Position numbers and translations under genes: made by a program
Notes under the pieces: model-generated
What the model was told of the DNA's origin: nothing
What the model saw: only the letters and a program-made list of their open reading frames with translations
Databases searched by the model: none
Assembly: GCF_028747805.1 (NCBI RefSeq)
Contig: NZ_CP114887.1
Location: forward strand, 3,204,001 to 3,268,000
Length of the DNA: 64,000 nt
From: Solibacillus daqui
GTDB lineage: Bacteria > Bacillota > Bacilli > Bacillales_A > Planococcaceae
Reading direction: 5' to 3'
Shown: positions 18,125 through 26,773 of the stretch, in pieces
Numbering within the stretch: the first letter of the stretch is position 1
How the letters are laid out: each line of letters begins with the position of its first letter

Positions 18125-19747
18125 TTATTCTTTTGTACGGTCATATGCACCTTGAGCAATTTCCATATAGTCTTCTAAGCCCATTTTTTCGAGTGTTTTC
18201 TTGTAGTCATCCCACTTATCGAAACTTGTTTTTCCTGTAATGAAGCCCGCTATACTTTCGTCGATATACGTATTGATATCTGTTAAAATTGCCGACACCT
18301 TATCATTTTCCTCAACAGTATAGTTTAGACCTGGAATAATATCTTCTTGTTTTAGTGCGTATGGTTTTACTTGCGCTGCATTCTTCACAGAATTTTCTTT
18401 TGATTCTGCACCTTGGAAGAATTTCTGTGTAACGATACCTGGATAATAACCACCTGGCCATGTTAAATATTCACTGATCGCTTGGTCCATTGTTTTACCC
18501 TCTGGATTGTTCGTAATCGTATCTAAATATTTGACGTTTCCTTCCGCATCTTCTTCATACGTTACGCCTTCAAAGCCCATAAAGAACATTTTATTTCCTT
18601 CGTCCCCATATAAGTGGTCAATCCAGCGTACCATTGCTTCAGGATTTTCCGCTTTATCTGTAAGAACGAACATCCCTAAGTTACCAAGACCATTTGACAC
18701 CGCAGTATATTGACGATCACCATTCGGTCCTTCTAACACTTGTGCCCCTACATAATCGTCTAATTTAAAGACCTCTTTCGGATCTATATCGCTTAGCATA
18801 CCGAAATTCCCTTTAGTAGCTTCAGCAGCAAAGGTGTGTATTTCTACGGTAAACACATCCTTGTTAATTAACCCTTCAGTATAAAGCTTATTTACATATT
18901 GAAGCATTTGCTTGTATTCATCTGTTGTTGGCACGAAACGGAACTCTTCTGTTCCTTCTTTAAAGTCTAAATTCGGATTCATTGTCCCTTGCTTATTTAA
19001 TCCGAAAGAACCTTTTAGGGAATCCATTAGGTATTTAATACCATAGCCTGTTCCCCAACCTTGCTCGTCCTGTATGCCGTTCCCATTCGGGTCTTGTTCT
19101 TTAAATGCTTTCAACACTTCATATAATTCGTCCGTCGTTTCAGGAGATTTTAAGCCCAATTTATCAAGCCATGTTTGGTTAATCCAAGGCATTCCTAAAT
19201 GTAGAGAATCAAATCCTGGGTCAAAAATTGCTGGGAAGCCATATATTTTGCCGTCCGCCATTTTGATACCTTGTTTAACACTCGGATATTTTTCTAAGAT
19301 TGCTTGGAAATTTGGTGCATATTTATCAATATAATCATCTAGTGCTAAAAACACGCCTTGTTGACCGTATTTAATTAAATCTGTTTTTGAAAATGCAGAT
19401 GCAAAGAAAACCTCTGGATAATCTCCTGCAGCTAACAACAAGTTCCTTTTCTCTGCCAATGCATCTGTTTGTACAGTTGTCCAATTCATATGAATGTTAG
19501 ACATTTTCTCAAATTCTTGCCATAACATTAAATTATCCCAATCTTGTGATGAGAAAAATTTTGCTGCAAAGGCATCCACTTCAATCTTTTCATTCACGAT
19601 TGGCATGCCTGTTTCATTGACCTTATCAGCATTGGCACTAGGCTCATATTCACTACCACTTTCTTTATCCGAGCATGCTCCTAATAGGCTTGCCGCTAAC
19701 ATCATACTTGCTACTGCACCATATACTCGTCTCTTTTTTACTGTCAT
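18125..19747 (-). CDS. Extracellular solute-binding lipoprotein of a carbohydrate ABC transporter
   Basis: 540 residues with a lipoprotein signal: K-K-R-R, a hydrophobic core and the lipobox L-L-G-A-C at about 21-25, so the mature protein starts at Cys25 on the outer face of the membrane. The rest is a family-1-type sugar-binding protein of the large LplA/YtcQ class (520-560 aa), with a calcium-type D-P-N-G-N-G-I-Q-D-E loop near residue 205. The ligand cannot be read from sequence; the operon suggests a GalNAc-containing oligosaccharide. Its ribosome site AGGAGAG is well placed, 18 nt after the upstream permease stop. Confidence 0.9.
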   Translation of the reverse strand: MTVKKRRVYGAVASMMLAASLLGACSDKESGSEYEPSANADKVNETGMPIVNEKIEVDAFAAKFFSSQDWDNLMLWQEFEKMSNIHMNWTTVQTDALAEKRNLLLAAGDYPEVFFASAFSKTDLIKYGQQGVFLALDDYIDKYAPNFQAILEKYPSVKQGIKMADGKIYGFPAIFDPGFDSLHLGMPWINQTWLDKLGLKSPETTDELYEVLKAFKEQDPNGNGIQDEQGWGTGYGIKYLMDSLKGSFGLNKQGTMNPNLDFKEGTEEFRFVPTTDEYKQMLQYVNKLYTEGLINKDVFTVEIHTFAAEATKGNFGMLSDIDPKEVFKLDDYVGAQVLEGPNGDRQYTAVSNGLGNLGMFVLTDKAENPEAMVRWIDHLYGDEGNKMFFMGFEGVTYEEDAEGNVKYLDTITNNPEGKTMDQAISEYLTWPGGYYPGIVTQKFFQGAESKENSVKNAAQVKPYALKQEDIIPGLNYTVEENDKVSAILTDINTYIDESIAGFITGKTSFDKWDDYKKTLEKMGLEDYMEIAQGAYDRTKE

Positions 19748-19765
19748 TATAATCTCTCCTATTCT

Positions 19766-20644
19766 TTAACCTTTTAGTGAACCAATCATGACACCTTTTA
19801 CAAAATATTTTTGTAAGAACGGATAAAGCATAAGCATTGGGAGGTTGGCTACAATTAAAACAGCATATTTCAAACCTTCAATGCTAAGTTTTTGAGAAAG
19901 TAAGCTTTCTGAAGTCGATTTGATCATATCGTCTACTTGCCCTTGAATTAAGATTTGTCTCAGTATAAGTTGGAGTGGAAATTTGCTTTGGTCTTGCAAG
20001 TAAATTAATGCTTGGAAATACGAGTTCCAATGTCCTACTGCATAAAATAGAACCATTACAGCCATAACTGGCATTGATAGAGGTAATACGACACTCCACA
20101 AAATTCGGAAATGACCAGCACCATCGATCGTTGCAGATTCCTCTAGTTCATGTGGGATAGATTGGAAGAATGTACGCATAATAATAATGTTCCATACGGC
20201 AACCGCATTTGGAATAATCATTACCCAGAACGTATTAATCATCCCTAAATCACGAATAAGTAAATAGGTTGGGATTAACCCTCCACTGAAAAACATCGTG
20301 AATACCATAAATGCCATAATAACGCCTTTTCCTTTTAACTCTCTTCTTGATAGAGGATAGGCTGCACAAATGGTCATAACAATGTTCAATAGCGTACCGA
20401 AAAATGTGTATTTTAAGGTATTAATAAAACCGTTTATAATGTCTTTATTTTGAAATACTTTTTCATATGCCTCTACAGTAAATTCTTTTGGCCATAGCCA
20501 CATATCACCTGAAAGAACATACTCTGGATTACTAAGTGATGCACTTAGTACAAATATCAACGGATAAAGCACTACAAGCGCAACAATTGCTAAGAAAATG
20601 TAATTAAATACCGTAAACGCTCGATCGCCTCTTGTTTCTTTCAC
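19766..20644 (-). CDS. Carbohydrate ABC transporter permease (LplC/YtcP-like)
   Basis: 292 residues from GTG 20644, behind AAAGGGGTGG and 13 nt after the previous stop. A GTG at 20677 is also in frame but overlaps the other permease gene and has no ribosome site. Six membrane helices and the ABC coupling motif E-E-S-A-T-I-D-G-A-G-H-F-R-I-L (about 175-190) are present. The C-terminus ends V-M-I-G-S-L-K-G, typical of LplC-type permeases. No cognate ATPase gene lies in the operon, so a shared MsmX-type ATPase elsewhere is expected. Confidence 0.9.
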   Translation of the reverse strand: MKETRGDRAFTVFNYIFLAIVALVVLYPLIFVLSASLSNPEYVLSGDMWLWPKEFTVEAYEKVFQNKDIINGFINTLKYTFFGTLLNIVMTICAAYPLSRRELKGKGVIMAFMVFTMFFSGGLIPTYLLIRDLGMINTFWVMIIPNAVAVWNIIIMRTFFQSIPHELEESATIDGAGHFRILWSVVLPLSMPVMAVMVLFYAVGHWNSYFQALIYLQDQSKFPLQLILRQILIQGQVDDMIKSTSESLLSQKLSIEGLKYAVLIVANLPMLMLYPFLQKYFVKGVMIGSLKG

Positions 20645-20657
20645 ATTTACCACCCCT

Positions 20658-21650
20658 TTACCATAAACTTGTGTCACTAACTTTTTTAGCTATCTTATTC
20701 ACCATAATGAGAAGGACAAAGTTTATGATTGAGTTGAATAAACCTACTGCTGCTGAAAAGCTGTACTGTGCTTCTAAAATCCCACTGCGATAAACAAATG
20801 TTGAAATAACATCTGATGTCGAAATGTTCAAGTCATTTTGCATTAAAAATACCTTTTCAAAGCCTACTGCCATAACTGAACCCATATTCAAAATAAATAA
20901 TATGACAATCGTTGGCATAATCGCAGGAATATTGATATGAATAATACGCTTGAATTTAGAAGCACCATCAATCATAGCCGCTTCATGCTGTGCTGGATCA
21001 ACTGCTGCTAATGCGGCTATGTAAATAATCGAACTCCAGCCCATTGTTTGCCATACGTCTGATAATACATAAATCGATTTAAACCATGCAGGTTCTGTAA
21101 TAAAGTCAATCGGGTTACCACCAAACAACATGATTACTTGGTTAATCATTCCATCTGGTTTTAAGAACAATAGCAACATACCTACAACTACTACTGTTGA
21201 TAAAAAGTGCGGTGCATAGATCACCGTCTGTACAAACTTTTTATAACGTAAACTTTTTACCTCGTTTAATAATAAAGCAATAATAATTGGCACAGGGAAT
21301 GCTACTAGTAATGTAAATACTCCGATGCCAACCGTATTTTTTATTAGTCTCCAAAAATAATAACTATCAAAGAAACGTTCAAAGTGCTTAAAACCTACCC
21401 ATGGACTATCAGCAATTCCCTTTGTTGCGATGAAATCTTTGAAAGCGATTTGTAAACCGTAAAGTGGATAGTAATGAAACACTACAAAATAAAGAATGAC
21501 AGGAACTAACAATAAGTAGAGCTCCCAATTTTTCCTAAGCGATTTTTTCCACTCTGCCCAGTGATTTTTCTTTTCTCTTTGCTTTTTATTGGAGATTTTT
21601 GTTTCTTTTGCAGAGCTTTCTTCCAAAGTTGGTTTATTCGCAAGCGTCAT
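20658..21650 (-). CDS. Carbohydrate ABC transporter permease (LplB/YteP-like)
   Basis: 330 residues. A charged N-terminal tail (1-40) precedes six membrane helices; the first reads YLLLVPVILYFVVFHYYPLYG, the usual LplB start. The coupling motif is E-A-A-M-I-D-G-A-S-K-F-K-R-I (about 225-240). It forms the heterodimeric membrane channel with the permease encoded next. AGGAGGTG precedes the ATG. It is 15 nt downstream of the oxidoreductase gene. Confidence 0.9.
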   Translation of the reverse strand: MTLANKPTLEESSAKETKISNKKQREKKNHWAEWKKSLRKNWELYLLLVPVILYFVVFHYYPLYGLQIAFKDFIATKGIADSPWVGFKHFERFFDSYYFWRLIKNTVGIGVFTLLVAFPVPIIIALLLNEVKSLRYKKFVQTVIYAPHFLSTVVVVGMLLLFLKPDGMINQVIMLFGGNPIDFITEPAWFKSIYVLSDVWQTMGWSSIIYIAALAAVDPAQHEAAMIDGASKFKRIIHINIPAIMPTIVILFILNMGSVMAVGFEKVFLMQNDLNISTSDVISTFVYRSGILEAQYSFSAAVGLFNSIINFVLLIMVNKIAKKVSDTSLW

Positions 21651-21665
21651 ACTTACACCTCCTAT

Positions 21666-22820
21666 TTATTTATGTGAAAGAATAGTAGACTCTTGAGAAA
21701 TTTCAACAACTTTCCCTCCACTACGGAGTGAATCTGCTGCAGCACAACCAACCGCAACACTCATACGACCTGCAAATGGAGTAGTTAATGGCTCTTTATT
21801 GTAAAGAATGAGCTCCACAAAGTCTTGCGCAATTTTAGGATCTGCCCCGCCATGACTACCTTCTTCTGGTTTCATTTCATAGACAACATCGCTTAGCTCT
21901 TCCCAAGAGTTTGATTTACGTGTTTTTAAGTAGATTTTATTGTTAACATCATCATTTTCGATACGACCTTTTGTACCGATAAATGTATAGTTTCTCGAAT
22001 AATCTGGCGTGAAGTGACATTGTAAATACGAAGCTTTAATACCGCCCTCTAGTTCCATAATAAGCATGTTGTTGTCTTCAACATCAATCTCTTCACGGAA
22101 CGCACATTCTGTAAACGTATGAGGAACATATTCTGGACATGTATTCTTTTGGTCACATGTAGGACATGTTAACGTATTTGGTTTATCGCCACCGTAATAA
22201 TCTAAGCTCCCAAACGCAGAAACCTTTGTCGCATACTTACCAGAAATCCAGTGAATAACATCTAAATCATGTGACCCCTTTTGTAGTAAAAGAGATGTCG
22301 TATTTTTTGAGTTACCATGCCAGTCATGATAGTAGAAATATCCGCCAAACCCAACGAAGTGACGTACCCAAATAGCTTTTAAATCCCCAATAGCACCTGA
22401 ATCGATTAAACCTTTCATCGTTTGATACATGCTCATATAGCGCATGTTGAAACCGACCATTAAGTGCTTACCTGAACTCTTCCAAGCATCTAGAATTCTA
22501 TCGCAGCCCTCTACTGTAATAGCTAAAGGCTTTTCAGCATATACATGCTTCCCTGCTTTTAAACAAGCAATTATATGTTCTTCGTGTAGGTAGTCTGGCG
22601 ATAGAACAGCAATAGCATCAATATCGTCTCTCTTTAATAATTCCTGATAATCTTTCGTTAAAAATAAAGGAGTTTCGAATTTTTCCTGAAATTTATCTAA
22701 GCGCTCTTGAGAAATATCTGCCAAAGCAACAATCTCTGATTCCCCATCAGGCTTATGCCAATATAGGGCTAACCCACCTCTTAGTCCAGCTCCTATTACT
22801 CCAATACGTACTTTCTTCAT
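21666..22820 (-). CDS. Gfo/Idh/MocA family NAD(P)-dependent oxidoreductase with a Cys-rich insert
   Basis: 384 residues and first gene of the operon. The Rossmann start G-V-I-G-A-G-L-R-G-G (about 7-16), the D at the end of the second strand, and the family signature Y-A-E-K-P-L-A (about 94-100) are clear. A C-terminal alpha/beta dimer domain follows. It carries a C-x2-C-x5-C insert plus another Cys (C-P-T-C-D...N-T-C about 218-226 and C-A near 239) that could bind a metal. Family members oxidise, epimerise or, in GH109, hydrolyse sugars through a keto intermediate; GH109 acts on alpha-GalNAc, which would fit the operon, but I see no direct proof. The ribosome site GGGGGAG is strong. Confidence 0.8.
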   Translation of the reverse strand: MKKVRIGVIGAGLRGGLALYWHKPDGESEIVALADISQERLDKFQEKFETPLFLTKDYQELLKRDDIDAIAVLSPDYLHEEHIIACLKAGKHVYAEKPLAITVEGCDRILDAWKSSGKHLMVGFNMRYMSMYQTMKGLIDSGAIGDLKAIWVRHFVGFGGYFYYHDWHGNSKNTTSLLLQKGSHDLDVIHWISGKYATKVSAFGSLDYYGGDKPNTLTCPTCDQKNTCPEYVPHTFTECAFREEIDVEDNNMLIMELEGGIKASYLQCHFTPDYSRNYTFIGTKGRIENDDVNNKIYLKTRKSNSWEELSDVVYEMKPEEGSHGGADPKIAQDFVELILYNKEPLTTPFAGRMSVAVGCAAADSLRSGGKVVEISQESTILSHK

Positions 22821-22864
22821 TATTTCTCCCCCTTTTTATACACATCTATATCTCTTTAAGAAAA

Positions 22865-22884
22865 CGGTTACAAATTTGTAACCG
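22865..22884. promoter_or_regulatory. Perfect 20-bp palindrome upstream of the sugar operon
   Basis: CGGTTACAAATTTGTAACCG is a perfect inverted repeat located 45 nt before the first gene of the operon, in the 5' leader or promoter. A palindrome of this size and symmetry suggests an operator for a dimeric regulator (LacI-like spacing is possible). It does not resemble the GGTATAA sequences near the GntR gene, so a second regulator may be involved. I could not pick a convincing -35/-10 pair around it. Confidence 0.6.
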
Positions 22885-23350
22885 CTCATCACACCAGTAA
22901 CATCACAACCACACATTAACACGTTGTAGGTACAAGTTAGGATAAACAATTTAACGAAAATTGCGATAATTACGTTTTTATTAATATATAATTCTGCCTC
23001 TAACCATGTCAATATAAATAATAAGTGCAATTTTGCAGAAAATATCATACTTTTCGATCATATATTTAGTTATCCCATTGGCAAATTCAATATTTAAAGT
23101 ATTCCAATTGCAACTTGACCCATTCACTATAAAATCCATAATTAACTAAAAAAAAAAAATATTTTTTTAGTTGTTTTTTCTGCTCAAGTTTTCAAATCAC
23201 CAATTCCGTAGTTGCCGACTTTGCATGTTCGATTACTTTATTTAGATTTTGCTTTAATTTCTCGAATAGGCTTTCTTCCATTAACTAATAAAACATGGAA
23301 TCTCACTAGGGTTTTTACAAAATAGTTCAAATTAGAAGAGTTTTCCGAAA
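22885..23350. other. Non-coding region upstream of two divergent transcripts
   Basis: Very A/T-rich, no supported gene. It contains AACTAAAAAAA (from 23143) opposite a TTTTTTTAGTT (to 23172), an A/T-only inverted repeat that could terminate transcripts weakly, and a TAGGG half-site at 23307-23311. Confidence 0.35.
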
Positions 23351-23351
23351 A

Positions 23352-23387
23352 TATAGGGAAAACCCCTATTGATAATCGCCATATAAT
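23352..23387 (+). promoter_or_regulatory. Promoter of the kinase-like gene: TAGGG palindrome plus TATAAT
   Basis: TATAGGG (23352-23358) faces CCCCTATT (23363-23370) as an inverted repeat, and TATAAT (23382-23387) follows 28 nt after the start of TAGGG. The palindrome lies where a -35 box should be and no -35 consensus is visible, as in promoters that need an activator. The same palindrome-to--10 spacing recurs at 26817-26852. Confidence 0.6.
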
Positions 23388-23433
23388 AGCGAGATAATGT
23401 GAACGTGAAATGAAAATAACATGACGGGTGTGA

Positions 23434-24186
23434 GTGTACATAGTGATGAACCGTATTGGTGACATTCAACCACTAATTCAAGATTATCGATCCAAAATCA
23501 GCGCTAATGAATCTGAATTAACAATTAAGATTTTAGATGACTATGAAGAACTCTTACAGTTGTTCAATCAAAAAAATGAGATGATTAATCGAATTTGGGA
23601 TTTCCATGAAAATAAAAAGTATCAATTGGCTCAAGAAACTTTGGATCCACTTGAACAAATTTTATATAGCTCTTTATTAGGAATCCGTACGTTAGACCAG
23701 GAAGCCCAATCAGACTCTGCAAAAAATTATTTAGCTTCACTAAAAAAAGAAATTGAAAAACAATTAAACTATTTAAAAAAAGCTTCTATTAGTGTATATC
23801 CCTTATGTATGCAGGATTTGGGACCTTACGGGGCTATTAAATCTTACTATGAACTATTTAAAGATGGTAAGAACATAACAATTGACATTGACTTTAAAGG
23901 AACGCTAAAAAGGCAGCCCCATAAAGTAGAGATTCATATATTTCGATTCATCCAACATTTGATTCAAATTATTGACAACCTTAATACTGTTGTCTCATTA
24001 AGTGTCACTATTAATGAAAAGGATGGTCGAATCGTTATCACATTTGTAGGAGAGGCTTTAGTAGAACGACTAAACCACTCTTCTAACTATCAACTATTTA
24101 AAGAATTAGTCGACAGCATAGAAGACGTTGAGATTCTAGAGAAAAATGAAAGTACATTTAATCTAGTTCTACAAACAATTAGATAA
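23434..24186 (+). CDS. Degenerate histidine-kinase-like protein (HisKA_3/HATPase remnant, no catalytic boxes)
   Basis: 250 residues, cytoplasmic, no membrane helix. From about residue 95 it matches the LiaS/DegS kinase layout: a long helix, then ISVYPLCMQDLGPYGAIKSY, which lines up with RSLRPSALDDLGFIPAMRSY in the neighbouring kinase, then a beta-rich region equivalent to its ATPase domain. The phosphoacceptor H-D/E motif and the ATP-binding N and G boxes are missing, so kinase activity is not expected. It may bind or titrate the regulator or the kinase; this is inference. The start (GTG 23434) is uncertain, since only a weak GGGTGTGAG precedes it; ATG 23446 is an alternative. A promoter is described at 23352-23387. 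Confidence 0.6.
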   Translation: MYIVMNRIGDIQPLIQDYRSKISANESELTIKILDDYEELLQLFNQKNEMINRIWDFHENKKYQLAQETLDPLEQILYSSLLGIRTLDQEAQSDSAKNYLASLKKEIEKQLNYLKKASISVYPLCMQDLGPYGAIKSYYELFKDGKNITIDIDFKGTLKRQPHKVEIHIFRFIQHLIQIIDNLNTVVSLSVTINEKDGRIVITFVGEALVERLNHSSNYQLFKELVDSIEDVEILEKNESTFNLVLQTIR

Positions 24187-24250
24187 CACTAACAAAAAAT
24201 CGACGCGTTCCTAAAGAGCTGCGTTACTGCCTATCCAATAAAAATAAAAA

Positions 24251-24292
24251 CTCCTTTGTAGAAGACTTAGAACGATGTCTTCTACAAAAGAG
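24251..24292. terminator. Terminator between convergent genes
   Basis: CTCCTTTGTAGAAGAC (24251-24266) and GTCTTCTACAAAAGAG (24277-24292) pair with one mismatch. It follows the kinase-like gene. Confidence 0.75.
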
Positions 24293-24321
24293 TAATGTCT
24301 TACGATAATAATCAATTACGC

Positions 24322-24488
24322 CTAGGCTAACCCTTGTCCAGATTTTTTCCGAGCTTAGGCCCTGCACGATGCAGGTTAGTTAGCCGTTGTCGCATGGATG
24401 CGACGGACTTAGGCTAACACCCTAAATTAACTCCTCTAAAAATCTGTGACATCCGCCGGGGGCTTTAACTTGCTTCAGCAAGTTAAAG
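24322..24488. repeat. GC-rich multi-hairpin element, probable dispersed repeat
   Basis: This stretch is richer in G+C than its surroundings and packed with hairpins: CCTGCA-CGA-TGCAGG (24361-24375), GTCGCAT-GG-ATGCGAC (24389-24404) and CTTTAACTTGC-TTCA-GCAAGTTAAAG (24463-24488). TAGGCTAAC occurs twice (near 24326 and 24410) with an inverted GTTAGTTAGCC between them. The last hairpin overlaps the stop codon of the sensor kinase. Its compact folded layout suggests an intergenic repeat family or structured RNA rather than a simple terminator. Confidence 0.45.
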
Positions 24489-25998
24489 GTTCAACTTTTT
24501 CATCCACATTTCTCGGGACAAAAATTTCGATCGTCGTTCCCTCATTTGCTTTAGAATGAAACTGCGCAGAACCACCTACCCCTTCTGCTCGCTCCTTTAT
24601 ACTATATAAACCAATACCTTTTCGCTGTGCGTTTTTTAAATAATCCTCTACGCAAAATCCGATGCCATTATCTTTAATTGTCAAATTTACTGAATCCTCA
24701 CCCATATTAAGAGATACATAGACTTCGCTTGCTTTCGCGTATTTTGCTGTATTATTTAGTGCTTCTTGGCAAATTCGATAAAGAGCTGTTTCAATTTCTT
24801 GCTTTAACCTCCCAACTCCCCTTTTTATTTCAAATTGAATTGAGATATTATGAATCTGTTTGTATGTTTCAAGATAGGACCTCATAGCTGGAATAAACCC
24901 TAAATCATCTAATGCACTTGGCCTTAATGAACGTGCAATTTCTTTTACTTCCTTCATTGCCTCTTGTGTCATCATCTTTATAGTTTGAACGCTTTCTTCA
25001 TTCTTTTCTACGGATTGATCTTTATTTACAGTATTTAAAGTAACTAAAATACTAAATAGGGATTGACCGAGACTATCATGTAACTCTCTAGATACACGCT
25101 TTCTTTCCTCTTCATGTGCTTCAAACACTTGTCTGGATAAGTTTTTTTCAGCCTCATATAACTTCAGCTCTGCATCCATTTGTTGCTTTTCCGCATTTTC
25201 TTTGTCAGTTAAAATCTGCTGAATCTCAGGGAAATAGATCGCACGATAAATATAAATGTATGCAATAAATTTGAAACAATGCCCTAATAAATTTTCAATC
25301 GCGTACACATGCGTATAAAGGGTAAAAAAGAGCTCCCCCACCATCATGATAAATAAGGCAAAAATCATGCGGAGCAAATCGATAGTTGGTTGTGACTCTT
25401 TTATATATCTTGTTAATAAAATAATAAATGTAATAAAAATAGTTGTACTTATTACATACTCAAGCGAAACCTTAAGACCTGTAACCCCTTGTTCATTAAG
25501 TAGGACCGGAAGTTGTTCTGGTATTGTAAGAATAATCGTTGTACAAATACTCACAATTAGGACGGTTACACAGAGACCCCAACCACGTTTAATAAATAGC
25601 ATTTGGTTTGGTCTAAAGACAAACAGAGCAACGCCAATACTTTCTATTAATCGTGCTACAATCCAAAACCATGTGGCACGGGTAGCAGAAAACTCATCGT
25701 TAATAAAGGGCATTCCCTTATAAGTAAAAGTATGAGCTAAATCAAAACAGCCTACCGCTAGAAAAACTAACCCAATAAAATATTGGGATTTAAGTCGATG
25801 GGTAGAGTAAGTTATCCATGCCTGTACAAATAAAGAAAAAGAAACAAATATACTAAATAACTCAAGCATTGTATGTAGTAATAAAAAATGATCATCTACA
25901 TCTGCAGATATGTGTGCCATTTGAAATCGGAACAGCAAAAGTAATGCAAAGATTGAAAAAATTATAAAGTTAATTTCTTGTTTCTTTAAAGCTGCCAT
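24475..25998 (-). CDS. Sensor histidine kinase, MASE3 membrane sensor + HisKA_3 + HATPase
   Basis: 507 residues. Residues 1-240 form seven to eight membrane helices with H-T-x-L-E-L-F-S (about 42) and D-L-A-H-T-F-T-Y-K-G-M-P (about 90), the marks of a MASE3 sensory domain. A coiled linker (260-295) leads to the HisKA_3 box with S-R-E-L-H-D-S-L-G-Q (His about 309), then RSLRPSALDDLG, and the ATPase with N-box EALNNTAKYAKA, D-N-G-I-G-F and K-G-I-G-L-Y-S-I-K-E-R. It should autophosphorylate and act on the regulator encoded 14 nt upstream in the same operon. The ligand of MASE3 is unknown. Its 3' end overlaps a GC-rich hairpin element. Confidence 0.9.
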   Translation of the reverse strand: MAALKKQEINFIIFSIFALLLLFRFQMAHISADVDDHFLLLHTMLELFSIFVSFSLFVQAWITYSTHRLKSQYFIGLVFLAVGCFDLAHTFTYKGMPFINDEFSATRATWFWIVARLIESIGVALFVFRPNQMLFIKRGWGLCVTVLIVSICTTIILTIPEQLPVLLNEQGVTGLKVSLEYVISTTIFITFIILLTRYIKESQPTIDLLRMIFALFIMMVGELFFTLYTHVYAIENLLGHCFKFIAYIYIYRAIYFPEIQQILTDKENAEKQQMDAELKLYEAEKNLSRQVFEAHEEERKRVSRELHDSLGQSLFSILVTLNTVNKDQSVEKNEESVQTIKMMTQEAMKEVKEIARSLRPSALDDLGFIPAMRSYLETYKQIHNISIQFEIKRGVGRLKQEIETALYRICQEALNNTAKYAKASEVYVSLNMGEDSVNLTIKDNGIGFCVEDYLKNAQRKGIGLYSIKERAEGVGGSAQFHSKANEGTTIEIFVPRNVDEKVEPLTC

Positions 25999-26012
25999 CT
26001 GCTTGTGCTCCC

Positions 26013-26657
26013 TTAATCAAAATCTAAATAGCCATTTTTTACTGCAAATTCCACTAAATCTGGACGTGTTTTTAGTTGTAATTTATCCATAATTTTCGAT
26101 CTATGGGATTCTATCGTCTTTATTGAAAGAAACAACATCTCCCCTATTTCCCGATTGGTATAACCCTTAGCCAAATAAGATAATACCTCTTGTTCGCGGC
26201 CCGTTAATTTTTGCAAGTTACTCTCATTATCAACTGATTTTTTCATATATTCTTCTAATAAAAGTTTTGTAGCATTAGGATATAAATAAGCTTCTCCGCG
26301 GTAAACTGTCCGAATCGCTTCTAATAAATCATTTTCATGATAACTTTTTAATAAGTAGCTAGAAGCCCCCGCCTGCAATGCGTGGAATAGATATTCCTTA
26401 CCTTCATGCATCGTCAAAACGATGATCTTCACCTTATTATTCGCTTCATTTATTTGTTTTGTTGCTACAAGACCGCTCTTCTTTGGCATATTTAAATCCA
26501 TGATGATTACATCAGGGGTTATTTCTAATGCTTTATGAACGGCTTCTTCTCCGTTCTCTGCTTCATCTATTACCTTCATATCCGTTTGACTATTAATCAT
26601 ATGTTTAATTCCCGAGCGTACAATGGCATGATCGTCGGCAAGCAATACTGAAATCAT
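26013..26657 (-). CDS. NarL/LuxR-type response regulator
   Basis: 214 residues. The receiver domain (1-120) has the acidic pair D-D (about 8-9), phosphoacceptor D in VIIMDLNMPKKSG (about 53), T in VLTMHE and K in YLLKSY. The C-terminal LuxR-type helix-turn-helix (about 150-210) contains LTGREQEVLSYLAKGYTNREIG. It is the first gene of a two-gene operon with the MASE3 kinase, behind AGGAGGTG. Likely targets are the two promoters carrying TATAGGG/CATAGGG palindromes at 23352 and 26817, which is inferred from the shared layout. Confidence 0.92.
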   Translation of the reverse strand: MISVLLADDHAIVRSGIKHMINSQTDMKVIDEAENGEEAVHKALEITPDVIIMDLNMPKKSGLVATKQINEANNKVKIIVLTMHEGKEYLFHALQAGASSYLLKSYHENDLLEAIRTVYRGEAYLYPNATKLLLEEYMKKSVDNESNLQKLTGREQEVLSYLAKGYTNREIGEMLFLSIKTIESHRSKIMDKLQLKTRPDLVEFAVKNGYLDFD

Positions 26658-26773
26658 ACTTGCACCTCCTAAATTAGAATCTCTAAAATACTATACCATA
26701 TTTATCATATATATTGGTTAAACATAGGTATTTTTGAATAAATTTACATAATAAGGTAAATACCCACACAATT

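Noticed and set aside
21441..21462. cre-like catabolite site (TGAAAGCGATTTGTA)
   Set aside because: It lies in the coding part of a permease gene and deviates from the consensus at several positions.
23143..23172. A/T-only inverted repeat as a terminator
   Set aside because: The stem has almost no G-C pairs and is not near the end of a gene, so stability is doubtful.
22836..23465. Minus-strand open frames in the region upstream of the sugar operon
   Set aside because: No ribosome sites, odd composition, and they overlap the palindrome and the TAGGG promoter.
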